NCBI RefSeq assembly: GCF_029784135.1
Contig: NC_073746.1
Coordinates: 292,974,089 to 293,038,088 of the forward strand
Length of the DNA: 64,000 nt
Source: Toxorhynchites rutilus septentrionalis
Lineage: Eukaryota > Arthropoda > Insecta > Diptera > Culicidae
Direction of reading: 5' to 3'
Position numbers and translations under genes: made by a program. This document shows, one piece after another, positions 1 through 9,899 of this stretch. The notes below the pieces were generated by a model. That model saw nothing but the letters and a program-made list of their open reading frames with translations. It ran no database searches and was not told the DNA's origin. Positions within the stretch are counted from its first letter, which is position 1. Every line of letters starts with the position of its first letter.

Positions 1-92
1 CGTTTTTTCGATTGCGCATATCACAAGTGAAGTACCTACCGTTGGTAAATTCGAATTTATACAGTGCCGCGTCGCGAGATAAGTGTTCCGCG

Positions 93-1030
93 ATGAGGCG
101 AGAAAACGCGTTCAAAATTGACTATTCTCAAATTGCCGCTAAGCCATCAGTAGAGAAACTTTTTGGCTTTTGTCGCTCAGTTCTCGGACTGAATAAAGAG
201 GACATAAAAAGACTCCAGTGTCACAGAGGTGATGCGTGTGCGTTCGTTAAGGTCAGTGACTTGACACTCGCTCAAAAGATCGTTGACGAACATGACGGAA
301 AACATGAAGTGGAGAACGAAGGAAAAAAACTAAAACTTCGAATAACATTAGAGGATGGGAGTGTTGAAGTACGTGTTCACGATCTTCCCGAAGATGTGTC
401 GGAAAGAAAGGTCGTCGAATTTCTAACACAGTTCGGAGAAGTATTCTCGATCCGCGAAGTTTCGTGGTGTGAAAACACCGAAGACGAAGGCATACCACTC
501 GGTATTTGGTCTGCCCGTATGTTAGTGAAAAGGAACATTGACTCTTGGGTCACCATCGACGGAGAACAAGCGTTCGTTGTATACAAGGGACAGCTTCAAT
601 CATGTCGCCACTGCAAAGAACAAGCGCACACTGGCATATCATGTGCCCAGAACAAGAAACTACTCTATCAAAAAAGCTACGCGAACGTGACGAAACAGAA
701 TAATAGGTCAACTACCGGTCAACAACCAAGAAAATCAGCTGGTGCGAGACCATCAAACACGAAGATCGTCGGTCAAAAGTTCTCCGTTCCATCACTGTCA
801 TCATCGAAGGCTTATCCAGAACTGCCGAGTGTCACAAGCCAAGCTGAACCTTCAGGTTCCAAATCGAATGTAAACAGCCAACCCGAAACCGCTCTAACTC
901 CGAAAACGAACCCAAGCAGTCAGTCTGCAACTCAAATACAACGAACGAAATCTTCGTCGTCCCTACTAGCACCACCGCAAGCTGTCGTGGCGGTGGACGA
1001 CTTTTTCAAAAAGCCAACGCTGCGATCGCA
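93..1030 (+). pseudogene. L1/Tx1-like non-LTR retrotransposon ORF1, 5' part, split by insertion
   Basis: This is the nucleic-acid-binding ORF1 (gag-like) protein of an L1/Tx1-like retrotransposon. The first ATG in frame is at 93. The open frame runs further upstream to the window edge without an ATG, so the true start could differ. The middle has an RRM-like stretch (VRVHDLPEDVSERKVVEFL) followed by one CCHC zinc knuckle, CRHCKEQAHTGISC, at about residues 171-184. A Ser/Pro/Gln-rich tail follows. The frame is cut at 1030 by the I-clade element and resumes in the same phase after the 3' target duplication (7075-7213). The original protein was therefore about 360 residues. Clade assignment rests on the companion ORF2. 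The frame itself looks undamaged apart from the insertion. Confidence 0.8.
1017..1030. repeat. 5' target-site duplication of the I-clade element
   Basis: The 14-mer acgctgcgatcgca occurs here and again at 7061-7074, directly after the poly(A) of the I-clade element. It is a perfect duplication, as expected from target-primed reverse transcription. The first A could also be shared with the poly(A), and the last A could belong to the element, so the true length is 13-15 bp. Confidence 0.95.
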
Positions 1031-1062
1031 TTCGTCTTCCTAAGCTCGAAGCCGCCGGACGG
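1028..1062 (+). promoter_or_regulatory. Predicted internal promoter: initiator plus DPE
   Basis: At the 5' junction the sequence gcAttc fits the insect initiator TCAKTY except at its first base. If A1030 is +1, GGACGG occupies +28 to +33 (1057-1062). This matches five of six positions of the downstream promoter element RGWYVT at its exact required spacing. Drosophila I, jockey and Doc elements use this same TATA-less, fully internal layout, which lets a new copy carry its own promoter. The function is inferred. Confidence 0.5.
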
Positions 1063-1431
1063 TTTTATATCGTTATCGTCCATCGTTGAAGTGATACCGT
1101 TATTTTCGTGGCTGGTGAAGTGAGTGTTGGACACTAACGGGATTCCCTGTGAATTCATTGAAGCAGACACAACAAGCGAGAGGAAGAAACGCTGCACGCG
1201 AGCGCTGAGTGCTGGTGTGTTATCGCCGTAGCACCGTCTTCGACATCATCACCGCGTGGTGCGATACACGGGTTCAGCTGTACCGAACGATCAACACGCA
1301 GCACCGTTATAAATAATCCGCACTGGTGTGCATAATAAGTATACTCAAATTAATAGGTTAAGGTTATTAGGTTAAGGAATTATAAAAAAAAATTGCAAAA
1401 ATTATAAGAAAGTGTACATCTGCCATTTTAA

Positions 1432-3003
1432 ATGGCAGAAGGGGAAGAAAGCGTTGACATGGATATCGAATCCACTGTCTCCCCCTCCCCAGCTACGGGT
1501 GCTGGGAAGTCGCTTAAACGCGTTCCCCCCTCAGAAGATGTCTCTTTACAGGAAGAGTTAACTCACCTCAACAAGCCTCCCTCAAGAAAATTTGCAAACC
1601 TTTCCTCTTCACCCCCTCATTCTCCCGCTCCCGTTTCCGCTCAACTCCCGAACTTGCCTCCCAGCCCTACTGATCCCGCTCCCGCTCAACAATCGACCTC
1701 GACCTCCCCCTCAGTTGCTTCCTCTCCTCGTGTCAAGGTCTATCCAGAAGATTCACCTGGAGCTGGCCCATGGGTTGTTTTTTTCCGGCCCAAACCGAAC
1801 GGAAAATCCATCAATGTCATTCAGGTTTCGAAAGATCTGGCAAGATATTATTCCTCCGTGGTCGAAATCTCTAAGGTTAGACCGAACAAACTGCGTGTTG
1901 TCGTGAGTGATCGGAAACACGCAAATGCAGTTGTGATCGACGAGAGATTCTCCCTAGAGTATCGTGTCTACGTGCCGTCCCATGACGTAGAAATCTCGGG
2001 GGTGATAACTGAAACGGGTCTGACGTGTGAAATGATAAAGGAAGGAGTTGGTAAATTTAAAAGACTCCCGTTGGTGGGCGTTAAAATTTTGGACAGCCGC
2101 CAACTAGGGAAAGTATCCCAAGAAAAGGGAAAAACTAAATTCACGCCGTCAGACTCGTTTCGAGTAACTTTTGCTGGTTCCGCTCTCCCTGACTACGTCA
2201 TGGTGGGCAAATTAAGACTGCCTGTGCGACTCTTCGTGCCAAAGCCCATGACTTGCCAAAAATGCAAGTCAGTTGGTCACACTTCAGATTATTGTGCCAA
2301 CAAGGAGCGCTGTGCCACTTGCGGAGAGCAACATGAGGGGAAATCCTGCAGTGCGACTAAGCATAAATGTCCATATTGCGGGGGATCCCCACACGAGCTC
2401 TCAGTTTGTGAAACTTACAAGAGTCGCTGGGAGAAACAGAAGCGCTCTTTGAAGGAACGCTCGAAACGCACTTTTGCGGATATTTTAAAGGGCGCTTCTC
2501 CACTGGCCCAACAACAACAACCAATCATCACACAAAATGTCTTCGCCACGTTACCCGTTGACGAAATGGAAGCGGACACAGCTAACGGGGGCACACCGTT
2601 CATTTTCCAAGGGAATCCCCGGCGCAAAAATGTGACCACTCCCAAAATTCAAGGACAAGCCCCTCCGGTTATACCTCCTGTTAGCATGCCTAAAAAATCG
2701 AGTGCAGCGGACAAGCAAAATCAGGTTCCTCCTGGCTTCCGTGGGAATAGTTCACCTTCGAACGACCCAGCACTCGAGGGGACATCAAAAACCCCAAATG
2801 TCCCTATTTTTCCGTCCAGCTCAACTCCCCAATCGGGATTTATAAAGTTGTCTGACCTTTTGGACCAAATCTTCAAGTGTTTTAATGTTTCCGACTCCAT
2901 CAGAACCATTGTCATTTCAATGCTTCCAGTATTAAAGACAATTTTGCAACAATTGATGCAAACATGGCCCCTCCTTGCAATGATTATCTCTCTTGATGTC
3001 TAA
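1432..3003 (+). CDS. I-clade retrotransposon ORF1 (gag-like RNA-binding protein)
   Basis: A 523-residue nucleocapsid-like protein that would coat the element RNA. The first 115 residues are Ser/Pro-rich and low complexity. A central domain of about 150 residues follows (WVVFFRPKPNGKSINVI onward), typical of Jockey/I ORF1. Three consecutive zinc knuckles follow: CQKCKSVGHTSDYC near residue 275, CATCGEQHEGKSC near 295, and CPYCGGSPHELSVC near 313. The tail is Pro/Gln/Ser-rich with a hydrophobic C-terminus. The ATG lies in an A-rich leader. The stop codon overlaps the start of ORF2 by eight bases (atgtctaa). The frame is uninterrupted. Confidence 0.92.
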   Translation: MAEGEESVDMDIESTVSPSPATGAGKSLKRVPPSEDVSLQEELTHLNKPPSRKFANLSSSPPHSPAPVSAQLPNLPPSPTDPAPAQQSTSTSPSVASSPRVKVYPEDSPGAGPWVVFFRPKPNGKSINVIQVSKDLARYYSSVVEISKVRPNKLRVVVSDRKHANAVVIDERFSLEYRVYVPSHDVEISGVITETGLTCEMIKEGVGKFKRLPLVGVKILDSRQLGKVSQEKGKTKFTPSDSFRVTFAGSALPDYVMVGKLRLPVRLFVPKPMTCQKCKSVGHTSDYCANKERCATCGEQHEGKSCSATKHKCPYCGGSPHELSVCETYKSRWEKQKRSLKERSKRTFADILKGASPLAQQQQPIITQNVFATLPVDEMEADTANGGTPFIFQGNPRRKNVTTPKIQGQAPPVIPPVSMPKKSSAADKQNQVPPGFRGNSSPSNDPALEGTSKTPNVPIFPSSSTPQSGFIKLSDLLDQIFKCFNVSDSIRTIVISMLPVLKTILQQLMQTWPLLAMIISLDV

Positions 3004-6000
3004 TTCAAATAGAGAGGTCGGAGATATCACTGTTTTACAGTGGAATTGTCGTAGTCTTATCCCTAAATTGGATACATTCAAATTTCTAATTCATAAACTC
3101 AATTGTGATGTTTTTGCTCTGTCCGAAACTTGGCTTTCTTCGCGAGATGATATCTCCTTCCACGATTTTAATATTATACGCTTGGACCGTGATGATAGAT
3201 ACGGAGGGGTACTTTTGGGGATCAATAAGTGCCACTCATTTTTTAGAATTGACCTTCCACCTATTGGAGGGATCGAAGCTGTTGCTTGTCATGCAAACAT
3301 CAGAGGCAAAGACCTCTGTATTGTCAGCTTGTATTGGCCTCCGAGAGCTGCGGTTAGCCGCAAGCAACTTGTTGACATGTGCTCACTCCTTCCTGAGCCA
3401 CGATTGATCTTGGGAGACTTCAACTCTCACGGAACTGCCTGGGGGGAACAGTACGACGACAATCGTTCATTGTTGATATATGACCTTTGTAACAGCTTCA
3501 ATATGACCGTTTTGAACACTGGGGAAACAACACGTGTTCCTAAACCTCCTGCTAACCCAAGTGCTCTTGACCTCTCGCTTTGCTCGAATTCACTATCGTT
3601 AGATTGCAAGTGGAATGTAATCCAGGACCCCAACGGTAGTGATCACTTGCCAATCAAAATTTCCATCACCATTGGTTCGAATTCTTCTGAATCTATAAAC
3701 ATGGCATATGACCTCACAAGACACATTGACTGGAAAAAATATGCGGACGCAATTGCTCTAGCCATCAATTCCAGAGATGGTTCGCCTCCATTGGAGGAGT
3801 ATAACTTCCTTTCTCGTTTGATATATGACAGCGCGGTTCGCGCTCAAACGAAACCCATCCCAGGCTCCACTTTTCGTCAAAGGCCTCCCAATCCATGGTG
3901 GGATAGCCAATGTTCCAAGCTTTATCAGGATAAATCGAACGCATTTAAAGCTTTTCGGAAACGTGGAACCATTGAGAATTTTCAAACGTATTTGGACCTT
4001 GAAAATCAATTTAAAAACTTGATCAAAGGGAAAAAACGTGCTTATTGGCGAAATTTCGTGGGAGGTTTGTCACGAGAAACGTCAATGAAAAAATTATGGA
4101 AAGTGGCTCGAAACATGAGAAATCGCTCTTCATCGAATGAAAGCGAAGAATATTCACATCGATGGATTTTTAATTTTGCACGGAAGGTTTGTCCCGATTC
4201 CGTTCCTGTGCAAAAAATTGTTCGAGATATACCACAAGATAGGTGCGATCTTGATTCCGAGTTTTCGATGGTAGAATTCTCTCTTGCTCTCCTTTCATGT
4301 AACAATTCGGCTCCAGGAACGGATAGAATTAAGTTCAACTTGTTAAAAAACCTCCCTGATGTGGCGAAACATCGCTTGTTGAATTTATTCAATCGGTTTC
4401 TGGAGCATAATATTGTTCCAGATGATTGGAGACAAGTGCGAATTATAGCTATTCAAAAACCCGGAAAACCCGCATCCGACTTCAATTCGTACCGTCCAAT
4501 AGCAATGCTGTCTTGTATACGGAAATTGTTGGAGAAAATGATCTTGTTTCGCCTTGATCGATGGGTTGAAACGAATGGCCTACTCTCAGATACACAATAT
4601 GGGTTCCGCAGGGGCAAGGGGACGAATGATTGTCTTGCGTTGCTTTCTTCAGAAATTCAAATGGCTTACGCCGAAAAAAAACAAATGGCTTCAGTATTCT
4701 TGGACATAAAGGGGGCCTTTGATTCTGTTTCAATAGAGGTTTTGTCAGACAAATTACACTCTCGGGGTCTGCCGCCTCTGTTGAATAATATGTTATATAA
4801 CTTGCTTTGTGAGAAACAGTTGAACTTTTCTCACGGGGATTCGACAGTAAATCGGGTCTCCTACATGGGCCTCCCCCAGGGCTCATGTTTAAGCCCCCTT
4901 TTGTACAACTTCTATGTAAGCGACATCGACAATTGTCTTACACAAAATTGCAGCCTAAGACAACTTGCAGATGACGGAGTGGTGTCTGTCGTAGGATCAA
5001 ACGAATCCGACCTGCAAGGACCCTTACAAGATACTTTGAACAATTTTTCAACCTGGGCCATTGGGCTAGGGATCGAATTCTCCACGGAGAAAACAGAGAT
5101 GGTGGTTTTTTCTAGGAAGCATAGACCAGCAAAACCAAAGCTTCAACTTTTGGGTAAACCGATCACTCATGCTATGTCATTCAAGTATCTTGGGGTCTGG
5201 TTCGACTCCAAATGTACTTGGGGGGCCCATATTAGGTATCTGAGTAAAAAATGCCAACAAAGAATAAACTTTCTCCGTACAATTACCGGCACCTGGTGGG
5301 GAGCCCATCCCGAAGATCTTATAATGTTGTATCGAACAACTATTCTCTCAGTGATGGAGTATGGCAGTTTCTGTTTTCAATCAGCTGCCAAAACACATCT
5401 CATTAAACTCGAGCGAATTCAGTATCTTTGTCTCCGTATTGCGTTGGGATGTATGCCCTCAACGCATACCATGAGTCTCGAGGTTTTGGCAGGCCTACTC
5501 CCACTAAAAGATCGCTTCAATTTATTATCGCTTCGGTTCCTCATCCGGTGTAAGGTTATGAACCCATTGGTGATCGGAAATTTTGAGCAGCTTATCGAGC
5601 TAAATTTTCATTCAGGATTCATGAGCTCATATCATGAATTCATCTCCATGCAGGTTGATCCTTCTTCGTATACTCCCAACCGTGTTTGTTTTCCTGACTA
5701 CATCAATTCCTCTGTACATTTTGATCTGTTCATGAAGGAGAAAATCCATGGAATTCCAGATTATCATCGATCGGGGATCGTTCCTACGATCTTCAATGCA
5801 AAGTATGGGCGTGTCAATTGTGATAATATGTACTTTACTGATGGGTCCTTTACGAATGAGTCCACAGGATTTGGAGTGTTCAACGAAATTTTTAGCACCT
5901 CCCACAGTCTTCAGAATCCTTGCTCTGTGTATATTGCTGAATTGGCAGCAATACATTGGGCGCTGGACAGCGTCGCCTCACGACCTGTTGAACACTATTA

Positions 6001-6679
6001 CATTGTAACGGATAGTCTGAGCTCTGTCGAAGCTATCCGTTCAGTGAGGCCGGAAAAGCACTCGCCGTACTTCCTTGAGAGAATACGAGAAAATTTGAGT
6101 GCTTTAACCAGACGCTGTTATGTCATTACCTTTGTCTGGGTCCCTTCACATTGCTCAATTCCGGGTAACGAGAGGGCTGACTCATTGGCAAAGGTAGGTG
6201 CAATTGAAGGCGATATTTATCAGCGTCAAATCGCCTTCAATGAATTTTATTCTTTAGTCCGTAAAAATACCATCGTTAACTGGCAACGTAAGTGGAACGA
6301 AGATGAATTGGGTCGGTGGCTTCACTCGATTATCCCTAAGGTTAGCCTCAAACCATGGTTCAAAAGTCTGGACTTAAGTCGGGACTTTATTCGCACCTTC
6401 TCTCGACTCATGTCCAATCACTGTTCGTTAGACGCGCTACTCTTTCGTTTTAATCTTGCCGATGGCAATATCTGTGCTTGTGGCCAAGGTTACCACGACA
6501 TCGAACACGTTGTTTGGTCGTGCGAGGAGTATCTTGTTGCCAGATCGAATTTAGAAAACTCTCTTCGGGCTAGAGGAAGGCAGCCCAATGTGCCGGTGAG
6601 AGATGTGTTGGCTCGGTTAGACCTTGATTACATGTCCCAAATATATGTCTTCCTAAAAGCTATCGATCTTCGTGTGTGA
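2996..6679 (+). CDS. I-clade retrotransposon ORF2: endonuclease, reverse transcriptase, RNase H
   Basis: A polyprotein of about 1227 residues that nicks target DNA and reverse-transcribes the element RNA. The APE-type endonuclease is near residues 10-225 and shows WNCRS, SETWL, GDFNSH and SDHLP. The reverse transcriptase is near 430-780: YRPIAML, FLDIKGAFDS, GLPQGSCLSP, and the catalytic box as LADD rather than YADD, a variant I associate with mosquito I elements. RNase H is near 940-1070, with YFTDGSF, IAELAAIHWAL, TDSLSS and VPSHCSIPGNERAD all present. A C-terminal zinc motif, CACGQGYHDIEHVVWSC, follows near 1160. The first ATG is at 2996, overlapping the ORF1 stop in a different frame, so translation by termination-reinitiation or frameshifting is likely. 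No stop or frameshift is seen. Confidence 0.95.
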   Translation: MSNSNREVGDITVLQWNCRSLIPKLDTFKFLIHKLNCDVFALSETWLSSRDDISFHDFNIIRLDRDDRYGGVLLGINKCHSFFRIDLPPIGGIEAVACHANIRGKDLCIVSLYWPPRAAVSRKQLVDMCSLLPEPRLILGDFNSHGTAWGEQYDDNRSLLIYDLCNSFNMTVLNTGETTRVPKPPANPSALDLSLCSNSLSLDCKWNVIQDPNGSDHLPIKISITIGSNSSESINMAYDLTRHIDWKKYADAIALAINSRDGSPPLEEYNFLSRLIYDSAVRAQTKPIPGSTFRQRPPNPWWDSQCSKLYQDKSNAFKAFRKRGTIENFQTYLDLENQFKNLIKGKKRAYWRNFVGGLSRETSMKKLWKVARNMRNRSSSNESEEYSHRWIFNFARKVCPDSVPVQKIVRDIPQDRCDLDSEFSMVEFSLALLSCNNSAPGTDRIKFNLLKNLPDVAKHRLLNLFNRFLEHNIVPDDWRQVRIIAIQKPGKPASDFNSYRPIAMLSCIRKLLEKMILFRLDRWVETNGLLSDTQYGFRRGKGTNDCLALLSSEIQMAYAEKKQMASVFLDIKGAFDSVSIEVLSDKLHSRGLPPLLNNMLYNLLCEKQLNFSHGDSTVNRVSYMGLPQGSCLSPLLYNFYVSDIDNCLTQNCSLRQLADDGVVSVVGSNESDLQGPLQDTLNNFSTWAIGLGIEFSTEKTEMVVFSRKHRPAKPKLQLLGKPITHAMSFKYLGVWFDSKCTWGAHIRYLSKKCQQRINFLRTITGTWWGAHPEDLIMLYRTTILSVMEYGSFCFQSAAKTHLIKLERIQYLCLRIALGCMPSTHTMSLEVLAGLLPLKDRFNLLSLRFLIRCKVMNPLVIGNFEQLIELNFHSGFMSSYHEFISMQVDPSSYTPNRVCFPDYINSSVHFDLFMKEKIHGIPDYHRSGIVPTIFNAKYGRVNCDNMYFTDGSFTNESTGFGVFNEIFSTSHSLQNPCSVYIAELAAIHWALDSVASRPVEHYYIVTDSLSSVEAIRSVRPEKHSPYFLERIRENLSALTRRCYVITFVWVPSHCSIPGNERADSLAKVGAIEGDIYQRQIAFNEFYSLVRKNTIVNWQRKWNEDELGRWLHSIIPKVSLKPWFKSLDLSRDFIRTFSRLMSNHCSLDALLFRFNLADGNICACGQGYHDIEHVVWSCEEYLVARSNLENSLRARGRQPNVPVRDVLARLDLDYMSQIYVFLKAIDLRV

Positions 6680-7060
6680 TTGTCCTTATATCCTTATATT
6701 CTCCTTTTCCTTTTCCTTCGCGAGAAATCAAATCCCTTCTTACTAACAATAGAATAAGGTGAAATGTAAATACATGTTAGATATAAGATAGGCTTAAGAA
6801 TTGAGTATGATGAATGTGAGTGCGAATGTGAGTGTGAACATTGTCAACATATCCTTATATCCCATCCTTTTCCTGAAACAAAATGTCACCCTTCTAAACT
6901 CGAGCAAGCCGCGAGTAATCGGTTCTCTGCCTCATTAACATTAGAATTAATAAAAAATGTTTATGTATACTTGTAACTATACAAATAGGAGTTTGGCTCC
7001 TTTAAACTTATGTAACTGAGCCTGTAAAAATAAACGATTTAATAAAAAAAAAAAAAAAAA
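6680..7060 (+). other. 3' UTR and poly(A) tail of the I-clade element
   Basis: AT-rich 3' UTR ending in a short conserved segment (gtttggctcctttaaac, later gagcctgtaaaaataaacg) and an A tract at about 7043-7060. The same terminal segment recurs at 63510-63568 and, diverged, at 32470-32520. It marks the family's reverse-transcriptase recognition end. Confidence 0.85.
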
Positions 7061-7074
7061 ACGCTGCGATCGCA
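7061..7074. repeat. 3' target-site duplication of the I-clade element
   Basis: Perfect 14-bp copy of 1017-1030, placed directly after the poly(A) tail. The L1-like ORF1 frame resumes through it. Confidence 0.95.
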
Positions 7075-7213
7075 AAGCAAAAGCAGCAATGGTAACGAAA
7101 CTGACGATTCTAATACATCTATGGGTAGCAGACAGAACCGAGGACGACCGGCTGGTAAAAAACCCCGCCGGGAGGACACCGACGAGGATAGGATTGAGGT
7201 AATGCTAATTTAA
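7075..7213 (+). pseudogene. L1/Tx1-like ORF1, 3' part
   Basis: The C-terminal continuation of the ORF1 begun at 93. It is in the frame set by the target duplication, which encodes the same residues TLRS on both sides. It encodes about 45 hydrophilic residues ending in a basic patch (GRPAGKKPRRE), possibly for nucleic-acid binding or nuclear import. The stop TAA at 7211-7213 directly abuts the ATG of ORF2, so the two ORFs have no spacer. Confidence 0.8.
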
Positions 7214-9788
7214 ATGGCCCTCACATCGTACAACATTTCGTCCATCAACATCGCCACTATTACGAACCCCACGAAACTAAACGCGCTACGAAACTTCATC
7301 AACAGCCAAAGCCTCGACATCGTGTGTTTGCAAGAAGTAGAGAACGACCAGCTCTCCTTGCCAGGTTACGTCGTTTTCTGCAATGTAGACCACACGAGAA
7401 GAGGGACAGCTATCGCTTTGAAGGAACATATACAGGTATCTCACGTTGAGAGAAGCCTGGACAGCCGATTACTTGCGTTGCGAGTGAAAGATACGACGAT
7501 TTGCAATATTTACGCGCCCTCCGGTTCTTCGCAACGCGCCGTTCGAGAGACTTTCTTCCATGAAACGCTTCCCTACTATCTTCGGCATCATACGACCAAT
7601 GTGGTGTTGGCAGGTGATTTTAACTGCGTGATTCGAACATGCGACTCAAGCAGCCCGAATGCGAGCCCCGCTCTGAAAACAGTCGTCCAACAACTACAGC
7701 TGCATGACGTATGGGAGAAACTGTGTCCTCGTGACAATGGTTTTACGTACGTCTGTCGAAATGCTCAGTCGCGCCTGGACCGCATATATGTAAGCAGCGG
7801 TCTGCGCGACCATCTACGAGTGGCAAATGCCCATGTCTGTTCTTTCACTGACCACAAAGCGCTGACACTTCGACTTTGTCTCCCAAATCTTGGACTAGAG
7901 CATGGCCGTGGTTTTTGGTCCCTAAGACCATATCTCCTGACCGATGAGAACGTTGCGGAACTCCAGTACCAGTGGCAATACTGGACGCGTCAACGGAGAA
8001 ATTATGGCTCTTGGATGGAATGGTGGATTTCGTTCGCGAAGCCAAAAATAAAACGGTTTTTCAAGTGGAAGTCTCGAGCTGTCTTCAATGAATTCTACAG
8101 AGAACATCAGTGTCTTTACAGCGAGCTACGGCAAGCTTACGACGGGTACTACCAGCATCCAGAAATGTTGACCACTATCAACCGACTTAAAGGCGAAATG
8201 TTAGCGCTTCAACGAAGATTTTCTCACACATTTATGAGAATCAACGAAACGCACGTGGCGGGAGAACCCATATCCACATTCCAGTTAGGGGAGAGACGAA
8301 GAAAAAAAACCATCATTACACAGCTACAGACAGAGGGAGATGAAACAATAACACATCCACGAGCGATCGAAGCGCACATGGTCTCCTACTTCTCGACACT
8401 CTACTCAGAGGAGACGAGAGAGTAAAATGGGAACAGATTTCTCTGCGAGAATATTGTTCCATCAAACGACGATGTCTGCATGCGTGACACACGACGGCAG
8501 AAATCTGGGCTACAATAAGAACGAGCGCACCACGAAAGTCCCCTGGCTGCGACGGTATTCCAAGAGAATTTTACCACCGCATGTTTGATGTCATCCACCG
8601 TGAGTTAAACTTACTACTTAATGAGGCGCTCTGCGGTAATATTCCTGCAGCATTCGTGGAGGGCATCATCGTGCTGGTCAAGAAGAGAGGCGGCGATAAC
8701 ACAGCCCATTCATATCGGCCGATCTCACTGCTCAACAGCGATTACAAGCTGTTCTCCCGTATCTTAAAAACCAGACTGGAGCGGGTGATGAGAGAACACC
8801 ACGTTCTAAGCGATGGACAGAAATGCTCGAACTCCGAGCGCAACATCTTCCAACAACATCTCTGAAAGATCGGATAGCGAGTCTTCGGCACAACCGTCGA
8901 GCTGGAAAGCTAATAAGCTTCGATCTCGATCATGCGTTCGATCGCGTCCGACACTCTTACCTCTTCGAGACCATGCGGTCGCTCGGCTTTAACCACGATT
9001 TTATTACACTACTCTCGCGCATTACTAGTCGATCCACTTCTCGACTACTAATCAACGGACATCTCTCTCGTTCGTTTCAAATACAACGATCGGTACGGCA
9101 GGGGGACCCTTTGTCTATGCACCTCTTCGTACTGTACCATCATCCTCTGGTGAGCAGGCTTGAACGTGTGTGCGGCAACGATCTACTGGTCGCGTACGCA
9201 GACGACATCAGTGTGATCGTCACATCGACAAATCAAATCGAAGAAATGTATGGGCTGTTCACTCACTTCGAGAGGGCTGCTGGAGCGAAATTGAACATAC
9301 GCAAAACTGTTGCTATTGACGTTGGCTTTTGCGAAGGTGGAATTATCAATACTCAATGGCTACAAACAGCCAATGTAGTCAAGATATTGGGTGTTATTTT
9401 CACAAACTCCATACAGCAAATGACAACTTTAAACTGGAATGCGCTGGTGGGGAAATTTTCGCAACAATTGTGGCTGCAATCTCTTCGCACGCTGACGCTG
9501 CACCAAAAGATCATTATGCTGAATACTTTCGGTACCTCCAAGATATGGTACATTTCGTCGATTTTACCACCGTTATGCGTGCATACAGCAAGAATTACAT
9601 CAACGATGGGATCGTTTCTTTGGAGAGGGATGGTAGCCCGTGTTCCAATGATGCAGCTGGCGCGCAATAAAGAAAAGGGAGGCCTGAAGCTACAATTACC
9701 AGCGCTTAAATGTAAAGCGCTCGCAATAAACCGACATTTGCAAGAGATCGAATCGTGGGTTCTCAAATGGGGATCAACACTAGGGTAG
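7214..9788 (+). pseudogene. L1/Tx1-like ORF2 (endonuclease-reverse transcriptase), frameshifted
   Basis: A broken ORF2 in three frames. 7214-8425 encodes an APE-type endonuclease: IVCLQEVEN, AGDFNCVIR, SRLDRIYVSS, FTDHKAL. From about 8500 in another frame the reverse transcriptase begins (SPGCDGIPREFY, SYRPISLLNSDYKLFSRIL). From about 8823 in a third frame it continues with SFDLDHAFDRVRH, SVRQGDPLSMHLF and AYADDIS. The LDRIYVS and SPGxDGxxxEFY signatures point to the L1/Tx1 group. At least two frameshifts and the lack of a clear C-terminus mean it is inactive. The 3' part is interrupted near 9900 by the R4-like element. Confidence 0.85.
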
Positions 9789-9899
9789 GAGCCTGCCCGT
9801 TGGTCTCAAATGTTCATATCTCACGCCTCCACGAAGATCATATGACGACATTTTTAGATCGGGCATGAACTGGAAACACACAAGTGGTCTTGGCTTCGA

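Larger units (their letters stand above)
1031..7060 (+). mobile_element. Apparently intact I-clade non-LTR retrotransposon (MosquI-like)
   Basis: A 6.0 kb element made of a 5' UTR (about 400 bp), ORF1, ORF2, a 3' UTR and a poly(A) tail of about 18 A. It is bounded by a perfect 14-bp target duplication. ORF2 has endonuclease, reverse transcriptase, RNase H and a C-terminal zinc motif, the domain order of the I clade; MosquI elements of Aedes are the closest match I know. Both ORFs are uninterrupted, and the perfect duplication implies a recent insertion. It landed inside ORF1 of an L1-like element. Truncated relatives sharing its 3' end lie at 34640-35045, 32470-32520 and 63095-63568. The family name is inferred from memory of domain layout, not from a search. 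Confidence 0.93.

Noticed and set aside
4960..4980. LADD as an inactivating change from YADD in the I-clade RT
   Set aside because: I recall LADD as the usual form in mosquito I-clade elements, and the rest of the RT is intact, so I did not treat it as damage.
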